A stretch of 64,000 bases of DNA from Streptomyces sp. VRA16 Mangrove soil (GCF_017377775.1 NZ_JAFVLN010000012.1:62001-126000), one strand, 5' to 3'. Counted from the first letter of the stretch, positions 8,756 through 17,666 are shown. Notes: generated from the sequence alone by a model not told the origin. Program-made: numbers and translations.

Positions 8756-9856
8756 GTGACGCATCCGTTTCTCGATCTGGCCCCCCTGAGCGCCGAGCAC
8801 TTCGCCTCCATCGAGGACCGTGTGGCCCGGCTGATGGACACCTCGCAGGACGTCGTGATCATGCAGGGCGAGGCGCTGCTGCCGCTGGAGGGCGCGATCC
8901 GCGGGACGGCCGGGCCCGGCACCGTCGCGCTGAACGTGATCACCGGCCCGTACGGGCAGACCTTCGGCGACTGGCTGCGTGACTGCGGCGCCACGGTGTA
9001 CGACCTGGCCGTGCCGTTCCACACGGCCGTCACCGCCGAGCAGGTCCGGGAGGCGTTCGCCGAGCACCCGGAGATCGACTTCGTGTCGCTGGTGCACGCG
9101 GAGGCCGCGACGGGCAACACCAACCCGGTCGCGGAGATCGGCGAGGTGGTGCGCGAGCACGGCGCGCTGTTCTACCTGGATGCCGTCGCCTCCATCGCGG
9201 CCGAGCCGGTGCTGCCCGACGCGTGGGGCGTGGACCTGTGCGTGATCGGCGCGCAGAAGGCGATGGGCGGCCCGGCCGGTGTGTCGGCCGTGTCGGTGAG
9301 CGCCCGCGCCTGGGAGCGGATGGCCGCCAACCCGCAGGCGCCGCGCCACTCCTACCTCTCGCTGCTGGACTGGAAGCAGCGCTGGGTCGACGGCGGCCGC
9401 AAGGCACTGCTGCACGCTCCGGCGCAGCTGGAGATGCTCGCCCTGGAGGCGTGCGTGGAGCGCATCGAGAGCGAGGGGCTCGACGCCCTGATGGCGCGTC
9501 ACGCGAGCGCGGCCGCCGCGACCCGGGCCGGAACTCTCGCGCTCGGCGGGGGACTTGAGCCGTACGTGCACGCGGCGAAGGACGCCGCGCCGGTCGCCAC
9601 GACGCTGCGCGCGCCCGCCGGGACCGACGCCCGCGACCTGGTCGCCAAGGCGCTGGCCGTGGACCCGGTGCTGCCGCTGGTCGCCGGCGGCGGGGCGCTC
9701 GCGCACGAGATGATCCGCGTCAACCACTACGGCCCGCAGGCCACGCGCGGCGTCGTGCAGTCCTCGCTCGCCGCCCTCGGCGGGGCGCTCGCGGAGGCCG
9801 GCCTTGAAGTCGACCTCGAAGGTGCCCGCAAGGCCGTCGCGGCGGCCTGGGTGTAG
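8756..9856 (+). CDS. Class V aminotransferase-fold PLP enzyme
   Basis: PLP enzyme of 366 residues resembling alanine-glyoxylate aminotransferase and related class V members. Supporting segments are MQGEALLPLEGAIRG near the N-terminus, LVHAEAATGNTNPV (the HxExxTG cofactor region), LYLDAVASIAAEP and the PLP lysine in VIGAQKAMGGPAGVS. The GTG at 8756 has GAAGAG at 8741-8746; a longer frame begins at 8690 but adds residues overlapping the divergent gene's control region. A strong intrinsic terminator follows at 9878. Substrate is unknown. Confidence 0.85.
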   Translation: MTHPFLDLAPLSAEHFASIEDRVARLMDTSQDVVIMQGEALLPLEGAIRGTAGPGTVALNVITGPYGQTFGDWLRDCGATVYDLAVPFHTAVTAEQVREAFAEHPEIDFVSLVHAEAATGNTNPVAEIGEVVREHGALFYLDAVASIAAEPVLPDAWGVDLCVIGAQKAMGGPAGVSAVSVSARAWERMAANPQAPRHSYLSLLDWKQRWVDGGRKALLHAPAQLEMLALEACVERIESEGLDALMARHASAAAATRAGTLALGGGLEPYVHAAKDAAPVATTLRAPAGTDARDLVAKALAVDPVLPLVAGGGALAHEMIRVNHYGPQATRGVVQSSLAALGGALAEAGLEVDLEGARKAVAAAWV

Positions 9857-9877
9857 TCCCGCATCCGCACACCGATC

Positions 9878-9904
9878 CAGGCGCCGCCCATTCCGGGCGG
9901 CGCC
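9878..9904 (+). terminator. Intrinsic terminator after the aminotransferase gene
   Basis: AGGCGCCGCCC (9878-9888) pairs perfectly with GGGCGGCGCCT (9894-9904) across the five-base loop ATTCC and is followed by TTCCTTTTCC. It lies 21 bases past the aminotransferase stop. Confidence 0.85.
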
Positions 9905-10230
9905 TTTCCTTTTCCCCGAAGTATTCTCAAGCATTCTTCATGCGTTTATCGAAAGCAGCTTCCCGTATTGCTTCTGCCCGCTTTTCGAGGGCGTAAACAC
10001 TAAGATTTCAACAACGGAAACCGCCGTAATTCGGGCGGACTTCGTCGGGGTTACGGGCCTGTGACGCACTCCACATCGCGAGTGATACACACCTTTTGAC
10101 CCACATAAATCTCCCTATAGCGGACACTGCTCGCGCGCAGGCTCACCCGCGCGCGATAACACGGAAGATCTGATTCCGTAACCCCTCCCCCACGTGCAAT
10201 CCCAGAAATTGCTCGGTAAATTGAATTCGC
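9905..10230 (+). promoter_or_regulatory. AT-rich leader and promoter region of ectABCD
   Basis: About 325 bases without a gene and clearly less GC-rich than the rest of the window. It holds TTGACC at 10096-10101 and CTATAG at 10115-10120, but the spacing (13-14 bases) is shorter than a standard sigma-70 promoter, so the true start site is uncertain. The bases just before the ectA ATG (10231) show no good Shine-Dalgarno match. ectABCD is normally osmotically induced; this leader is the natural place for that control. Confidence 0.5.
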
Positions 10231-10740
10231 ATGACCGCCGCACAAGCGCAATTCCAGCTCGACCATCCCGGTGTCGCCGACGGCGCCGCGATCTGGCGTA
10301 TCGCACGTGACTCGAAGGTGCTCGACCTCAACTCCTCGTACAGCTATCTGCTGTGGTGCCGCGACTTCGCGGCCACCTCGGTGGTGGCGCGCGACGAGCG
10401 GGGCGAGGTCGCCGGGTTCGTCACCGGTTACATCCGGCCGGAGCGGCCGCACACGCTGGTCGTGTGGCAGGTCGCCGTGGACCACGCCCATCGCGGGCGC
10501 GGTCTCGCCGGTGAGCTCCTGGACGGACTGACCGCCAAGGTCCTCGCGGCCGGGCGGCCGGTCACCACCGTCGAGACGACGATCACCCCGGACAACTCGG
10601 CGTCCCAGGCGCTGTTCCTGTCCTACGCCCGCCGGCACGGCGCCGGTGTGGCGCGTGAAGTCCTGTTCGACGCGGGCCTGTTCCCGGACGACGGGCATCT
10701 GCCCGAGGAGCTGTACACCATCGGGCCGCTGGCCGCCTGA
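10231..10740 (+). CDS. ectA: L-2,4-diaminobutyrate acetyltransferase EctA
   Basis: GNAT-fold enzyme of 169 residues that acetylates the gamma-amino group of 2,4-diaminobutyrate with acetyl-CoA, the second step of ectoine synthesis. Characteristic segments are DSKVLDLNSSYSYLLWCRDF, the acetyl-CoA motif VDHAHRGRGLAGELL, and TTVETTITPDNSASQALF, followed by LFDAGLFPDDGHLPEELYTIGP. First gene of the ectABCD operon, 67 bases upstream of ectB. The ATG at 10231 fits family length. Product acts in the cytosol. Confidence 0.97.
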   Translation: MTAAQAQFQLDHPGVADGAAIWRIARDSKVLDLNSSYSYLLWCRDFAATSVVARDERGEVAGFVTGYIRPERPHTLVVWQVAVDHAHRGRGLAGELLDGLTAKVLAAGRPVTTVETTITPDNSASQALFLSYARRHGAGVAREVLFDAGLFPDDGHLPEELYTIGPLAA

Positions 10741-10807
10741 GCCGATCCACCACCGCCACCCACTCTCCCACCCCCCTCAACTCGCTTCCCCAGAGGAGCT
10801 TTTCGCT

Positions 10808-12079
10808 GTGACCATCACCCAGCCTGACCTGAGCGTCTTCGAGACCCTTGAGTCGGAGGTGCGCAGCTACTGCCGCGGCTGGCCCACCGTCTTCGACCGG
10901 GCCTCGGGCAGCCGTATGTACGACGAGGACGGCCACGAGTACCTGGACTTCTTCGCGGGCGCCGGATCGCTCAACTACGGCCACAACAACCCCGTGCTGA
11001 AGCGTGCGTTGATCGACTACCTGGAGCGCGACGGCGTCACCCACGGCCTCGACATGTCGACGTCGGCCAAACGCAACTTCCTGGAGTCGTTCCAGAACAT
11101 CGTGCTGCGCCCGCGCGATCTGCCGTACAAGGTCATGTTCCCGGGCCCGACGGGCACCAACGCGGTGGAGTCCGCGCTGAAGCTCGCCCGCAAGGTCAAG
11201 GGCCGCGAGTCGATCATCTCGTTCACCAACGCCTTCCACGGCATGTCGCTCGGCTCGCTCGCGGTGACCGGCAACGCGTTCAAGCGCGCGGGGGCCGGTA
11301 TCCCGCTGGTGCACGGCACCCCGATGCCGTTCGACAACTACCTCGACGGCCGCACCCCGGACTTCATCTGGTTCGAGCGGCTCCTGGAGGACTCGGGCTC
11401 GGGCCTGAACACCCCGGCGGCCGTGATCGTCGAGACGGTGCAGGGCGAAGGCGGCATCAACGTGGCCCGCGCCGAGTGGCTGCGCAAGCTCGCCGACGTC
11501 TGCGAGCGCTGGGACATGCTGCTGATCGTCGACGACATCCAGATGGGCTGCGGCCGCACCGGCGCCTTCTTCTCCTTCGAGGAGGCGGGCATCACACCGG
11601 ACATCGTGACCGTTTCGAAGTCCATCAGCGGGTACGGGCTTCCCATGTCCCTGTGCCTGTTCAAGCCGGAGCTCGACATCTGGGAGCCGGGCGAGCACAA
11701 CGGCACGTTCCGCGGCAACAACCCCGCGTTCGTGACGGCCGCCGCCGCCCTGGAGACGTACTGGACCGACGGCCCGGCCATGGAGAAGCAGACCCTGGCC
11801 CGCGGGCAGCAGGTCTGCGAGGCCCTCGGCGCGCTCCACGACGAGCACCGCGAGGAGATCGTCGAGTACCGCGGCCGCGGCCTGGTCTGGGGCATCGAGT
11901 TCCGCGACAAGGAGCGGGCCGGCAAGGTCGCCAAGCGCGCCTTCGAGCTCGGCCTGCTCATCGAGACGTCCGGCCCCGAGAGCGAGGTCGTCAAGCTGCT
12001 TCCGGCGCTGACGATCACCTCCGAGGAGCTGGAGGAGGGTCTGCGCACGCTCACCCGAGCCGTGCGCGAAACGGCCTGA
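10808..12079 (+). CDS. ectB: Diaminobutyrate-2-oxoglutarate transaminase EctB
   Basis: Class III aminotransferase of 423 residues that makes L-2,4-diaminobutyrate from aspartate semialdehyde and glutamate, the first ectoine step. Diagnostic segments are FETLESEVRSYCRGWPTVFD, FFAGAGSLNYGHNNP, GLDMSTSAKRNFLE, FPGPTGTNAVESALKLAR, IVDDIQMGCGRTG and the PLP lysine in VTVSKSISGYGLPMS. The GTG at 10808 has GAGGAG at 10793-10798. The gene is 42 bases upstream of ectC, same strand, consistent with one transcript. Confidence 0.97.
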   Translation: MTITQPDLSVFETLESEVRSYCRGWPTVFDRASGSRMYDEDGHEYLDFFAGAGSLNYGHNNPVLKRALIDYLERDGVTHGLDMSTSAKRNFLESFQNIVLRPRDLPYKVMFPGPTGTNAVESALKLARKVKGRESIISFTNAFHGMSLGSLAVTGNAFKRAGAGIPLVHGTPMPFDNYLDGRTPDFIWFERLLEDSGSGLNTPAAVIVETVQGEGGINVARAEWLRKLADVCERWDMLLIVDDIQMGCGRTGAFFSFEEAGITPDIVTVSKSISGYGLPMSLCLFKPELDIWEPGEHNGTFRGNNPAFVTAAAALETYWTDGPAMEKQTLARGQQVCEALGALHDEHREEIVEYRGRGLVWGIEFRDKERAGKVAKRAFELGLLIETSGPESEVVKLLPALTITSEELEEGLRTLTRAVRETA

Positions 12080-12121
12080 CGGAGTACCACACCGTTCAGC
12101 AACGAAAGGCAGCAACTCACC

Positions 12122-12526
12122 GTGATCGTCCGTTCGTTCAAGGAGATCGAGAACACCGACCGGCACGTGAAGTCCGCGTCCGGCACCTGGGAGAGCAAGC
12201 GCATCGTCCTCGCGAAGGAGAAGGTCGGCTTCTCCCTGCACGAGACGATCCTCTACGCGGGCACGGAGACCGACATGTGGTACGCCAACCACATCGAGGC
12301 CGTGCTCTGCGTGGAGGGCGAGGCCGAGCTCGAGAACCGGGAGACCGGGGAGAAGCACTGGATCGAACCGGGCACGATGTACCTCCTGAACGGCCACGAG
12401 CGGCACACGCTGCGCCCCAAGACGGACTTCCGCTGTGTGTGCGTGTTCAACCCGCCCGTGACCGGACGGGAGGACCACGACGAGAACGGCGTCTACCCGC
12501 TGCTGACCGAGCCCGAGGAGGTCTGA
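12122..12526 (+). CDS. ectC: L-ectoine synthase EctC
   Basis: Cupin-fold cyclase of 134 residues that closes N-gamma-acetyl-diaminobutyrate to ectoine. Family landmarks are IVRSFKEIENTDRHVKS at the start, WESKRIVLAKEKVGFSLHETI, YANHIEAVLCVEGEAELE (cupin metal ligands), and LLNGHERHTLRP near the end. The GTG at 12122 gives the family start. Five bases separate its stop from the ectD start, so the two are probably translated from the same message. Confidence 0.97.
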   Translation: MIVRSFKEIENTDRHVKSASGTWESKRIVLAKEKVGFSLHETILYAGTETDMWYANHIEAVLCVEGEAELENRETGEKHWIEPGTMYLLNGHERHTLRPKTDFRCVCVFNPPVTGREDHDENGVYPLLTEPEEV

Positions 12527-12531
12527 ACCGT

Positions 12532-13419
12532 ATGAGCACCGTCACCGATCTGTACCCCACCCGCGGCGCCTCCGAGGTGGCCACCCCGCGGGTCGACCCG
12601 GTCGTCTGGTCGAAGCCGGGTGAGCGCGGCCCGATCCGGGAGTCGGACCTCGCCTCGTTCGAGCAGAACGGCTTCCTCGCCATCGAGGAGCTGATCGGCC
12701 CCGACGAGATCGGCGTCTACCAGGCCGAGCTGAACCGGCTGGTCTCCGACCCGGCGATGCGTGCGGACGAGCGTTCCGTCGTCGAGCCGACGTCCCAGGA
12801 GATCCGCTCGGTCTTCGAGGTGCACCGGATCAGCGAGGTGTTCGCGAACCTGGTCCGCGACGAGCGCGTCGTGGGCCGGGCCCGCCAGATCCTCGGCTCG
12901 GACGTCTACGTCCACCAGTCGCGGATCAACGTCAAGCCCGGTTTCGGGGCGAGCGGCTTCTACTGGCACTCGGACTTCGAGACCTGGCACGCCGAGGACG
13001 GGCTGCCGAACATGCGGACGGTGTCCGTCTCCATCGCGCTGACGGAGAACTACGACACCAACGGCGGGCTCATGATCATGCCCGGCTCGCACAAGACGTT
13101 CCTCGGCTGCGCGGGCGAGACGCCGAAGGACAACTACAAGAAGTCGCTGCAGATGCAGGACGCGGGCACGCCGAGCGACGAGGCGCTGACCAAGTTCGCC
13201 GACCGGCACGGCATCAAGCTGTTCACCGGCCGGGCCGGCTCGGCGACCTGGTTCGACTGCAACGCGATGCACGGCTCCGGGGACAACATCACCCCGTACC
13301 CGCGCTCGAACGTCTTCATCGTGTTCAACAGCGTGGAGAACACGGCGGTGGAGCCGTTCGCGGCGCCGGTGCGCCGGCCGGAGTTCATCGGGGCGCGGGA
13401 CTTCACCCCGGTGAAGTGA
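12532..13419 (+). CDS. ectD: Ectoine hydroxylase EctD
   Basis: Fe(II)/2-oxoglutarate dioxygenase of 295 residues that converts ectoine to 5-hydroxyectoine. The signature loop is intact: FYWHSDFETWHAEDG supplies the iron His and Asp plus the conserved hydroxylase motif, and NAMHGSGDN carries the distal His; LMIMPGSHKTF lies between. The ATG at 12532 directly follows ectC. An inverted repeat ending at 13470 closes the operon. Its presence means the organism can make hydroxyectoine, usually associated with heat and desiccation tolerance. Confidence 0.97.
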   Translation: MSTVTDLYPTRGASEVATPRVDPVVWSKPGERGPIRESDLASFEQNGFLAIEELIGPDEIGVYQAELNRLVSDPAMRADERSVVEPTSQEIRSVFEVHRISEVFANLVRDERVVGRARQILGSDVYVHQSRINVKPGFGASGFYWHSDFETWHAEDGLPNMRTVSVSIALTENYDTNGGLMIMPGSHKTFLGCAGETPKDNYKKSLQMQDAGTPSDEALTKFADRHGIKLFTGRAGSATWFDCNAMHGSGDNITPYPRSNVFIVFNSVENTAVEPFAAPVRRPEFIGARDFTPVK

Positions 13420-13436
13420 CCTTCCTACGCCGGTGA

Positions 13437-13470
13437 GTCGGGGCGGGGCCGTGATCGGCTCCGCCCCGAC
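13437..13470. terminator. Bidirectional terminator between ectD and the ene-reductase
   Basis: GTCGGGGCGGGGCC (13437-13450) pairs with GGCTCCGCCCCGAC (13457-13470) with a single G-U, across a six-base loop. It lies between convergent stops at 13419 and 13476. Confidence 0.8.
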
Positions 13471-13475
13471 CGGTG

Positions 13476-14540
13476 TCACAGGGAGGGGTAGTCCGTGTAG
13501 CCCTTCGCGTCGCCGCCGAAGAACGAGGACGGGTCCGGGGTGTTGTACGGACCCTCGGTGCGCAGCCGGGCCGGCAGGTCCGGGTTGGCGAGGAAGAGGG
13601 CGCCGAAGGTGATGACGTCGGCGACGCCGTCCTCGACGAGGGCGAGCGCCCGGTGGTCGGTCGGGGTCTCGGTGAAGGCGTTGAGCAGGAAGGTGCCGCC
13701 GAACCGCTTGCGCAGGTCGGTGGTGATGTCCCGGAGTCCGTCGGCGGCCTCCAGAACGTGCAGGTAGGCGATGCCGAGCGGCTCGATCCCGGCGAGCAGG
13801 GCCTCGTACACCTCGACGGTGTCGGCGCCGGACATGGAGTTGTACGGGTTCTGCGGCGAGATGCGCAGCGCGGTGCGCTCGGCGCCGACGGCCTCGGCGA
13901 CGGCCTTGACCGTCTCGACGGCGAACCGGGCGCGGTGCTCGGCGCTGCCGCCCCACTCGTCGGTGCGCTCGTTGGAGCCCGGGGCCAGGAACTGGTGGAT
14001 CAAGTAGCCGTTGGCGCCGTGCAGTTCGACCCCGTCGAAGCCGGCCTCGATCGCGGCTCGCGCGGCGTCGGCGAAGTCGGTGATCGTGGCGCGGATCTCG
14101 TCGCCGGTCAGGGCGCGCGGCGTGACGAAGTCCTGGAAGCCGTCGTTCGTGAAGGCCTTGCCCTCGGGGGCCACGGCGGACGGCGCCACGGGAAGGCCGC
14201 CGTCCGGCTGGAGCGAGGGGTGGCTGATCCGGCCGGCGTGCATGAGCTGGGCGAAGATCACGCCGCCCTCGGCGTGCACGGCGTCGGTGACCCTGCGCCA
14301 GGACGCGATCTGCTCGGCGCTGTGCAGACCCGGCGTCCAGGCGTAGCCCTGGCCCACCTCGGAGGGCTGGATGCCCTCGGTGACGATCAGGCCCGCGGAG
14401 GCCCGCTGCGCGTAGTACTCGACGGTCAGATCGGTGGCGGTGCCGCCGTCACCGGCCCGGCTGCGGGTCATCGGGGCCATCGCTATGCGGTTGGCGAGGC
14501 GGTTGCCGGACAGGTCGAGCGCGTCGAATGCGGTGGTCAT
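13476..14540 (-). CDS. Old yellow enzyme-family alkene reductase
   Basis: FMN-dependent NAD(P)H ene-reductase of 354 residues. Family motifs are NRIAMAPMTRSRA, QLMHAGRISHP, the substrate-binding pair in GVELHGANGYLIHQFL (His and Asn), RTDEWGGS, TALRISPQNPYNSM and the FMN phosphate region ITFGALFLANPDL. Such enzymes reduce alpha,beta-unsaturated carbonyls and often respond to electrophile stress. The ATG at 14540 is used; two ATGs at 14552-14555 would add five residues. It is divergent from a MarR regulator, with a palindrome between the two, the usual arrangement for inducible ene-reductases. Confidence 0.93.
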   Translation of the reverse strand: MTTAFDALDLSGNRLANRIAMAPMTRSRAGDGGTATDLTVEYYAQRASAGLIVTEGIQPSEVGQGYAWTPGLHSAEQIASWRRVTDAVHAEGGVIFAQLMHAGRISHPSLQPDGGLPVAPSAVAPEGKAFTNDGFQDFVTPRALTGDEIRATITDFADAARAAIEAGFDGVELHGANGYLIHQFLAPGSNERTDEWGGSAEHRARFAVETVKAVAEAVGAERTALRISPQNPYNSMSGADTVEVYEALLAGIEPLGIAYLHVLEAADGLRDITTDLRKRFGGTFLLNAFTETPTDHRALALVEDGVADVITFGALFLANPDLPARLRTEGPYNTPDPSSFFGGDAKGYTDYPSL

Positions 14541-14621
14541 GACTACTCCCATCAACGGCGGTGCAGAACCGCCGGGGGTTTATGTGGTCGGCCAATCAAT
14601 TGCGCGATGTCACTGTAGCTC

Positions 14622-14644
14622 ATTACTTGGCCGGCCAAGGTAAT
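14622..14644. promoter_or_regulatory. Palindromic operator between ene-reductase and marR
   Basis: A perfect 12-base palindrome TTGGCCGGCCAA (14627-14638) is flanked by ATTAC on one side and GGTAAT on the other, making an almost fully symmetrical 23-base site. Its position 38 bases before the marR ATG in a divergent spacer fits MarR dimer binding and autoregulation. Confidence 0.65.
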
Positions 14645-14681
14645 CTCGGGGAATCAGCAGGACGAGCCGCGGGAGCGCCCC

Positions 14682-15170
14682 ATGACCGACGACGCAGAGC
14701 CCCTCTGTACCGCCCATGTGCCGACGGCCGCGCGCGGCGGCCCGGCCAGCATGGCGCTGGCGCGCGTGGCCCGGCTGCACCGCATCGCGGCGGGCCGGCT
14801 GCTGCGCGGAGCCGGACTCTACCCGGGGCAGGAGTTCGTGATGATGCACCTGTGGGACAAGGGGCCGGTCCGGCAGTCGGAGCTGATCAAGGCCGTCGAG
14901 CTGGATCCGTCGACGGTGACCAAGATGCTCCAGCGCCTGGAGCAGGCCGGGCACGTGCGCCGCTCCCCCGACCCGGACGACCGGCGCGCGGTGCGCGTCG
15001 AGGCGACCGAGAAGAGCTGCGGTCTGCTGGAGGAGGTGGCCGCGGCGTGGGTCACCCTGGAGGAGCGCACTCTCACCGGGCTCTCCGCGTCGGAGCAGGC
15101 GGAGTTCGTCCGGCTGCTCGGCATGGTGGAGGGGAATCTCTGCGCCGAGGCGGCGCAGGACTGCCTCTGA
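14682..15170 (+). CDS. MarR family transcriptional regulator
   Basis: Winged-helix regulator of 162 residues: helical N-terminus (MALARVARLHRIAAGRLLR), GLYPGQEFVMMHLWDKGPVRQSELIKAVELDPSTVTKMLQRLEQAGHV as the DNA-binding region (quoted in part: the recognition helix is DPSTVTKML), and the wing SPDPDDRRAVRVEAT. It is divergent from the ene-reductase and probably represses it and itself through the palindrome at 14622-14644. Several cysteines (Cys in the N-terminal TAHV region and near the C-terminus) could allow redox or electrophile sensing, but that is inference. Confidence 0.92.
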   Translation: MTDDAEPLCTAHVPTAARGGPASMALARVARLHRIAAGRLLRGAGLYPGQEFVMMHLWDKGPVRQSELIKAVELDPSTVTKMLQRLEQAGHVRRSPDPDDRRAVRVEATEKSCGLLEEVAAAWVTLEERTLTGLSASEQAEFVRLLGMVEGNLCAEAAQDCL

Positions 15171-15174
15171 TCGG

Positions 15175-16254
15175 CTATGTGCCGACGGGCAGCCGGACCG
15201 TGACGGTGAGGCCGCCGCCGGGGCGGGGCGTGAGGTCGAGGGTGCCGTCGTGGGCACGGACGATGCTGTGCACGATGGCGAGGCCGAGGCCCGCCCCGGC
15301 GTGCTCGTCGGTGCGGATGCGCTCCGATCCGCGCTGGAAGGGCTCGGTGAGCGTGGGCACCAGGTCGGGCGGGAGCGGGCGGCCGGTGTTCTCGACCCGG
15401 AGCACGCTCGTCGCGCCGTGCTCCTCGGTGCGCACCGTCACGGTGCCACCGGCGGGGAGGTTGTGCACGACGGCGTTCTGGACGAGGTTCGTCACCATCC
15501 GCAGCAGGAGTTCCGGGGAGCCGGTGGTGGGGGCCGCCGTGCCGTCGACGTCGAGCGCGATTTGGCGCTGCTCGGCGAGCGGGAGCAGCGTCTCCCCCGC
15601 CTCCTCGGCGAGCAGGGAGAGGTCGACGGGCTCGCGGGGGAAGTCCCCGCGCTCGCCCCGGCCGAGGATCAGCAGCGCCTCGGTGAGGTCGATCGCCCGC
15701 GTGCTGACGGCGTCCAGGCGCTCGATGAGTTCTCCCTGATCACGCTGCGGGTCCTTGCGGGCGACGTCCAGGAGCGTACGCAGGACGGCCAGCGGGGTGC
15801 GCAGTTCGTGGGAGGCGTTGGCGGCGAACCGCCGCTGCTCGGCGACGTGCGACTCCAGGCGCTCCAGCATCGCGTCGAAGGTGTCGGCGAGTTCCCGGAA
15901 CTCGTCCCCGCGGCCTTCGAGGCGGATCCGGTGGGACAGCGATCCGGCCCCGGCGAGCCGGGCCGCGTCCGTGATCCGGTGCAGCGGCGCCAGCATCCGG
16001 CCGGCCAGCAGCCAGCCCCCGACGAGCCCGAACACCAGCAGGAAGGCCATCGCCACGGCCGCGGCGGGGAAGAAGGTGTGCACCAGCAGATAGCGGTTGG
16101 GCGAGATGCCCAGCAGGCCCTTCGGGTTGTCGGGCACGTACCGCAGGATGTACAGCCACACCACGGCGATCAGCAGCGCACCGGCCACGGCGAGGAAACC
16201 GGCGTAGCTGAGGGTGAGCCTGAGCCGGACGCTGAGGCCCGGGCGCCTATCCAC
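15175..16254 (-). CDS. HAMP-domain sensor histidine kinase
   Basis: Membrane kinase of 359 residues. Hydrophobic segments at ~16-38 and ~58-84 bracket a very short external loop (~20 residues), then HAMP (~85-137), the dimerisation box ANASHELRTPLAVLR with phospho-acceptor His149, and an ATPase domain with NLVQNAVVHN, a degenerate G1 box and GAGLGLAIVHSIV. The short loop suggests sensing in or near the membrane. The GTG at 16254 overlaps the end of the response regulator by eight bases, so the pair is translationally coupled. Signal unknown; the neighbouring VanZ-like gene may be part of the same response. Confidence 0.92.
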   Translation of the reverse strand: MDRRPGLSVRLRLTLSYAGFLAVAGALLIAVVWLYILRYVPDNPKGLLGISPNRYLLVHTFFPAAAVAMAFLLVFGLVGGWLLAGRMLAPLHRITDAARLAGAGSLSHRIRLEGRGDEFRELADTFDAMLERLESHVAEQRRFAANASHELRTPLAVLRTLLDVARKDPQRDQGELIERLDAVSTRAIDLTEALLILGRGERGDFPREPVDLSLLAEEAGETLLPLAEQRQIALDVDGTAAPTTGSPELLLRMVTNLVQNAVVHNLPAGGTVTVRTEEHGATSVLRVENTGRPLPPDLVPTLTEPFQRGSERIRTDEHAGAGLGLAIVHSIVRAHDGTLDLTPRPGGGLTVTVRLPVGT

Positions 16255-16930
16255 GGGGGTCGCCGGGGGCGGTGACGTCGATCCGGTAGCCGACCCCGGG
16301 CACGGTGGCGATGATCCAGGGTTCGCCGAGCCGTTTGCGCAGGGCGGAGACGGTGATCCGGACGGCGTTGGTGAACGGGTCCGCGTTCTCGTCCCAGGCC
16401 CGCTCCAGGAGCTCCTCCGCACTGACGACCCCGCCGTCGGCGGCCACCAGGACTTCGAGGACGGCGAACTGCTTGCGGGTCAGCGCGACATAGCGGCCGT
16501 CGCGGAACACCTCGCGGCGGAACGGGTCGACGCGCAGCCCCGCGAGCTCCCTGACCGGAGGTCTGGCGTACGCGCGCCTGCGGTCCAACGCCCGCAGCCG
16601 CAGCACCAGTTCACGCAGCTCGAACGGTTTCGTCAGGTAGTCGTCGGCGCCGAGCTCGAAGCCGGAGGCCTTGTCGTCGATCCGGTCGGCGGCGGTGAGC
16701 ATGAGGATCGGGATGCCACTGCCGGAGGCGACGATGCGGCGGGCGATCTCGTCGCCGGAGGGGCCCGGGATGTCCCGGTCGAGGACCGCGAGGTCGTACG
16801 TGTTGACGCCGAGCAGCTCCAGGGCGGTGTCGCCGTCGCCCGCGATGTCGGCGGCGATCGCTTCGAGCCGCAGTCCGTCCCGGACGGCCTCGGCCAGGTA
16901 GGGCTCGTCCTCCACGATCAGTACGCGCAT
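16247..16930 (-). CDS. OmpR/PhoB-family response regulator
   Basis: DNA-binding response regulator of 227 residues: receiver domain with the acidic pair in VEDEPYL, phospho-acceptor Asp51 (LAVLDRDIPG), the switch residues in MLTAADR and the lysine in YLTKPFEL; then a winged-helix C-terminal domain (KQFAVLEVLV, FTNAVRITVSALRKRLGE, VPGVGYRID). It lies nine bases after the VanZ-like gene and overlaps the kinase start, indicating one operon. Target sites are unknown; an inverted GTATC repeat upstream of the operon is a candidate. Confidence 0.94.
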   Translation of the reverse strand: MRVLIVEDEPYLAEAVRDGLRLEAIAADIAGDGDTALELLGVNTYDLAVLDRDIPGPSGDEIARRIVASGSGIPILMLTAADRIDDKASGFELGADDYLTKPFELRELVLRLRALDRRRAYARPPVRELAGLRVDPFRREVFRDGRYVALTRKQFAVLEVLVAADGGVVSAEELLERAWDENADPFTNAVRITVSALRKRLGEPWIIATVPGVGYRIDVTAPGDPRG

Positions 16931-16939
16931 GTCAGCACC

Positions 16940-17632
16940 CTACGCAGCGGTCCGCGGCGGCGACGCGTGCGGCGCCGTCCCCCGCCACCAGGGGCGCGAG
17001 GCCAGGCCGGCGAGCAGCGCGCCGGCGGCGTTGACCAGGACGTCGTCCACGGAGGAGACCCGGTCCAGGCGGAAGACGTACTGCGCCGTCTCAACCAGGA
17101 CCGAGCAGCCCGCCCCCAGCGCGAGGATCCGGGGCAGGGAGGCCAGCTTCGGGAAGCGGACCGGGGCGAAGGCGCCGAGTGCGGCGAAGACCAGCAGGTT
17201 GCCCACGATCCCCAGCGTGCCCATGGTCACCAGGTCGCGCAGCGGCACCAGGCTCACCCGGGGCGGCGCGACGCCCGGCTCGGCGCCGGGCATCAGGGTC
17301 AGCCACAGGAACGGCACCGTGCCGTGCACCATGCCCACCTCGGCCAGCGACCTGCGCCACGGCGCGACGGCGCCCGTGGACCGCCGCCACAGGGCGAGCG
17401 CGGCCACGACGAGCGCGGACAGCGGCATCGTCACCAGGGTCATCAGCACCACGCCGTTGAACGTGTCGAAGCAGCCGTGCCAGCGCCCCGCCACACAGCT
17501 CGACGCCGGCATGAGGAGCATCCGGCGCGGCACGAGCAGGGCTGCCGCCGAGGCGAGGACCACCAGGGCGGTGATCACGGTGCGGCGCGCGCGGTGCGGC
17601 GGGGGCGCGGGCAGGGAGGTGCTGTGGTCCAT
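16940..17632 (-). CDS. VanZ-like membrane protein
   Basis: Predicted 230-residue membrane protein with about five hydrophobic helices. The VanZ signature is clear in NLLVFAALGAFAPV and in the C-terminal ETAQYVFRLDRVSSVDDVLVNAAGALLA block. VanZ proteins affect glycopeptide susceptibility in some hosts, but many actinobacterial members have no known role. The ATG at 17632 (MDHSTS) is preferred to an ATG 54 bases upstream because the extra residues are not hydrophobic or conserved. First gene of an operon with the response regulator and kinase, so it may be a stress-envelope output or a sensor partner. Confidence 0.85.
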   Translation of the reverse strand: MDHSTSLPAPPPHRARRTVITALVVLASAAALLVPRRMLLMPASSCVAGRWHGCFDTFNGVVLMTLVTMPLSALVVAALALWRRSTGAVAPWRRSLAEVGMVHGTVPFLWLTLMPGAEPGVAPPRVSLVPLRDLVTMGTLGIVGNLLVFAALGAFAPVRFPKLASLPRILALGAGCSVLVETAQYVFRLDRVSSVDDVLVNAAGALLAGLASRPWWRGTAPHASPPRTAA

Positions 17633-17666
17633 GCGCCCAGGGAAGACGACGGGCCGTTGCCCGCGC

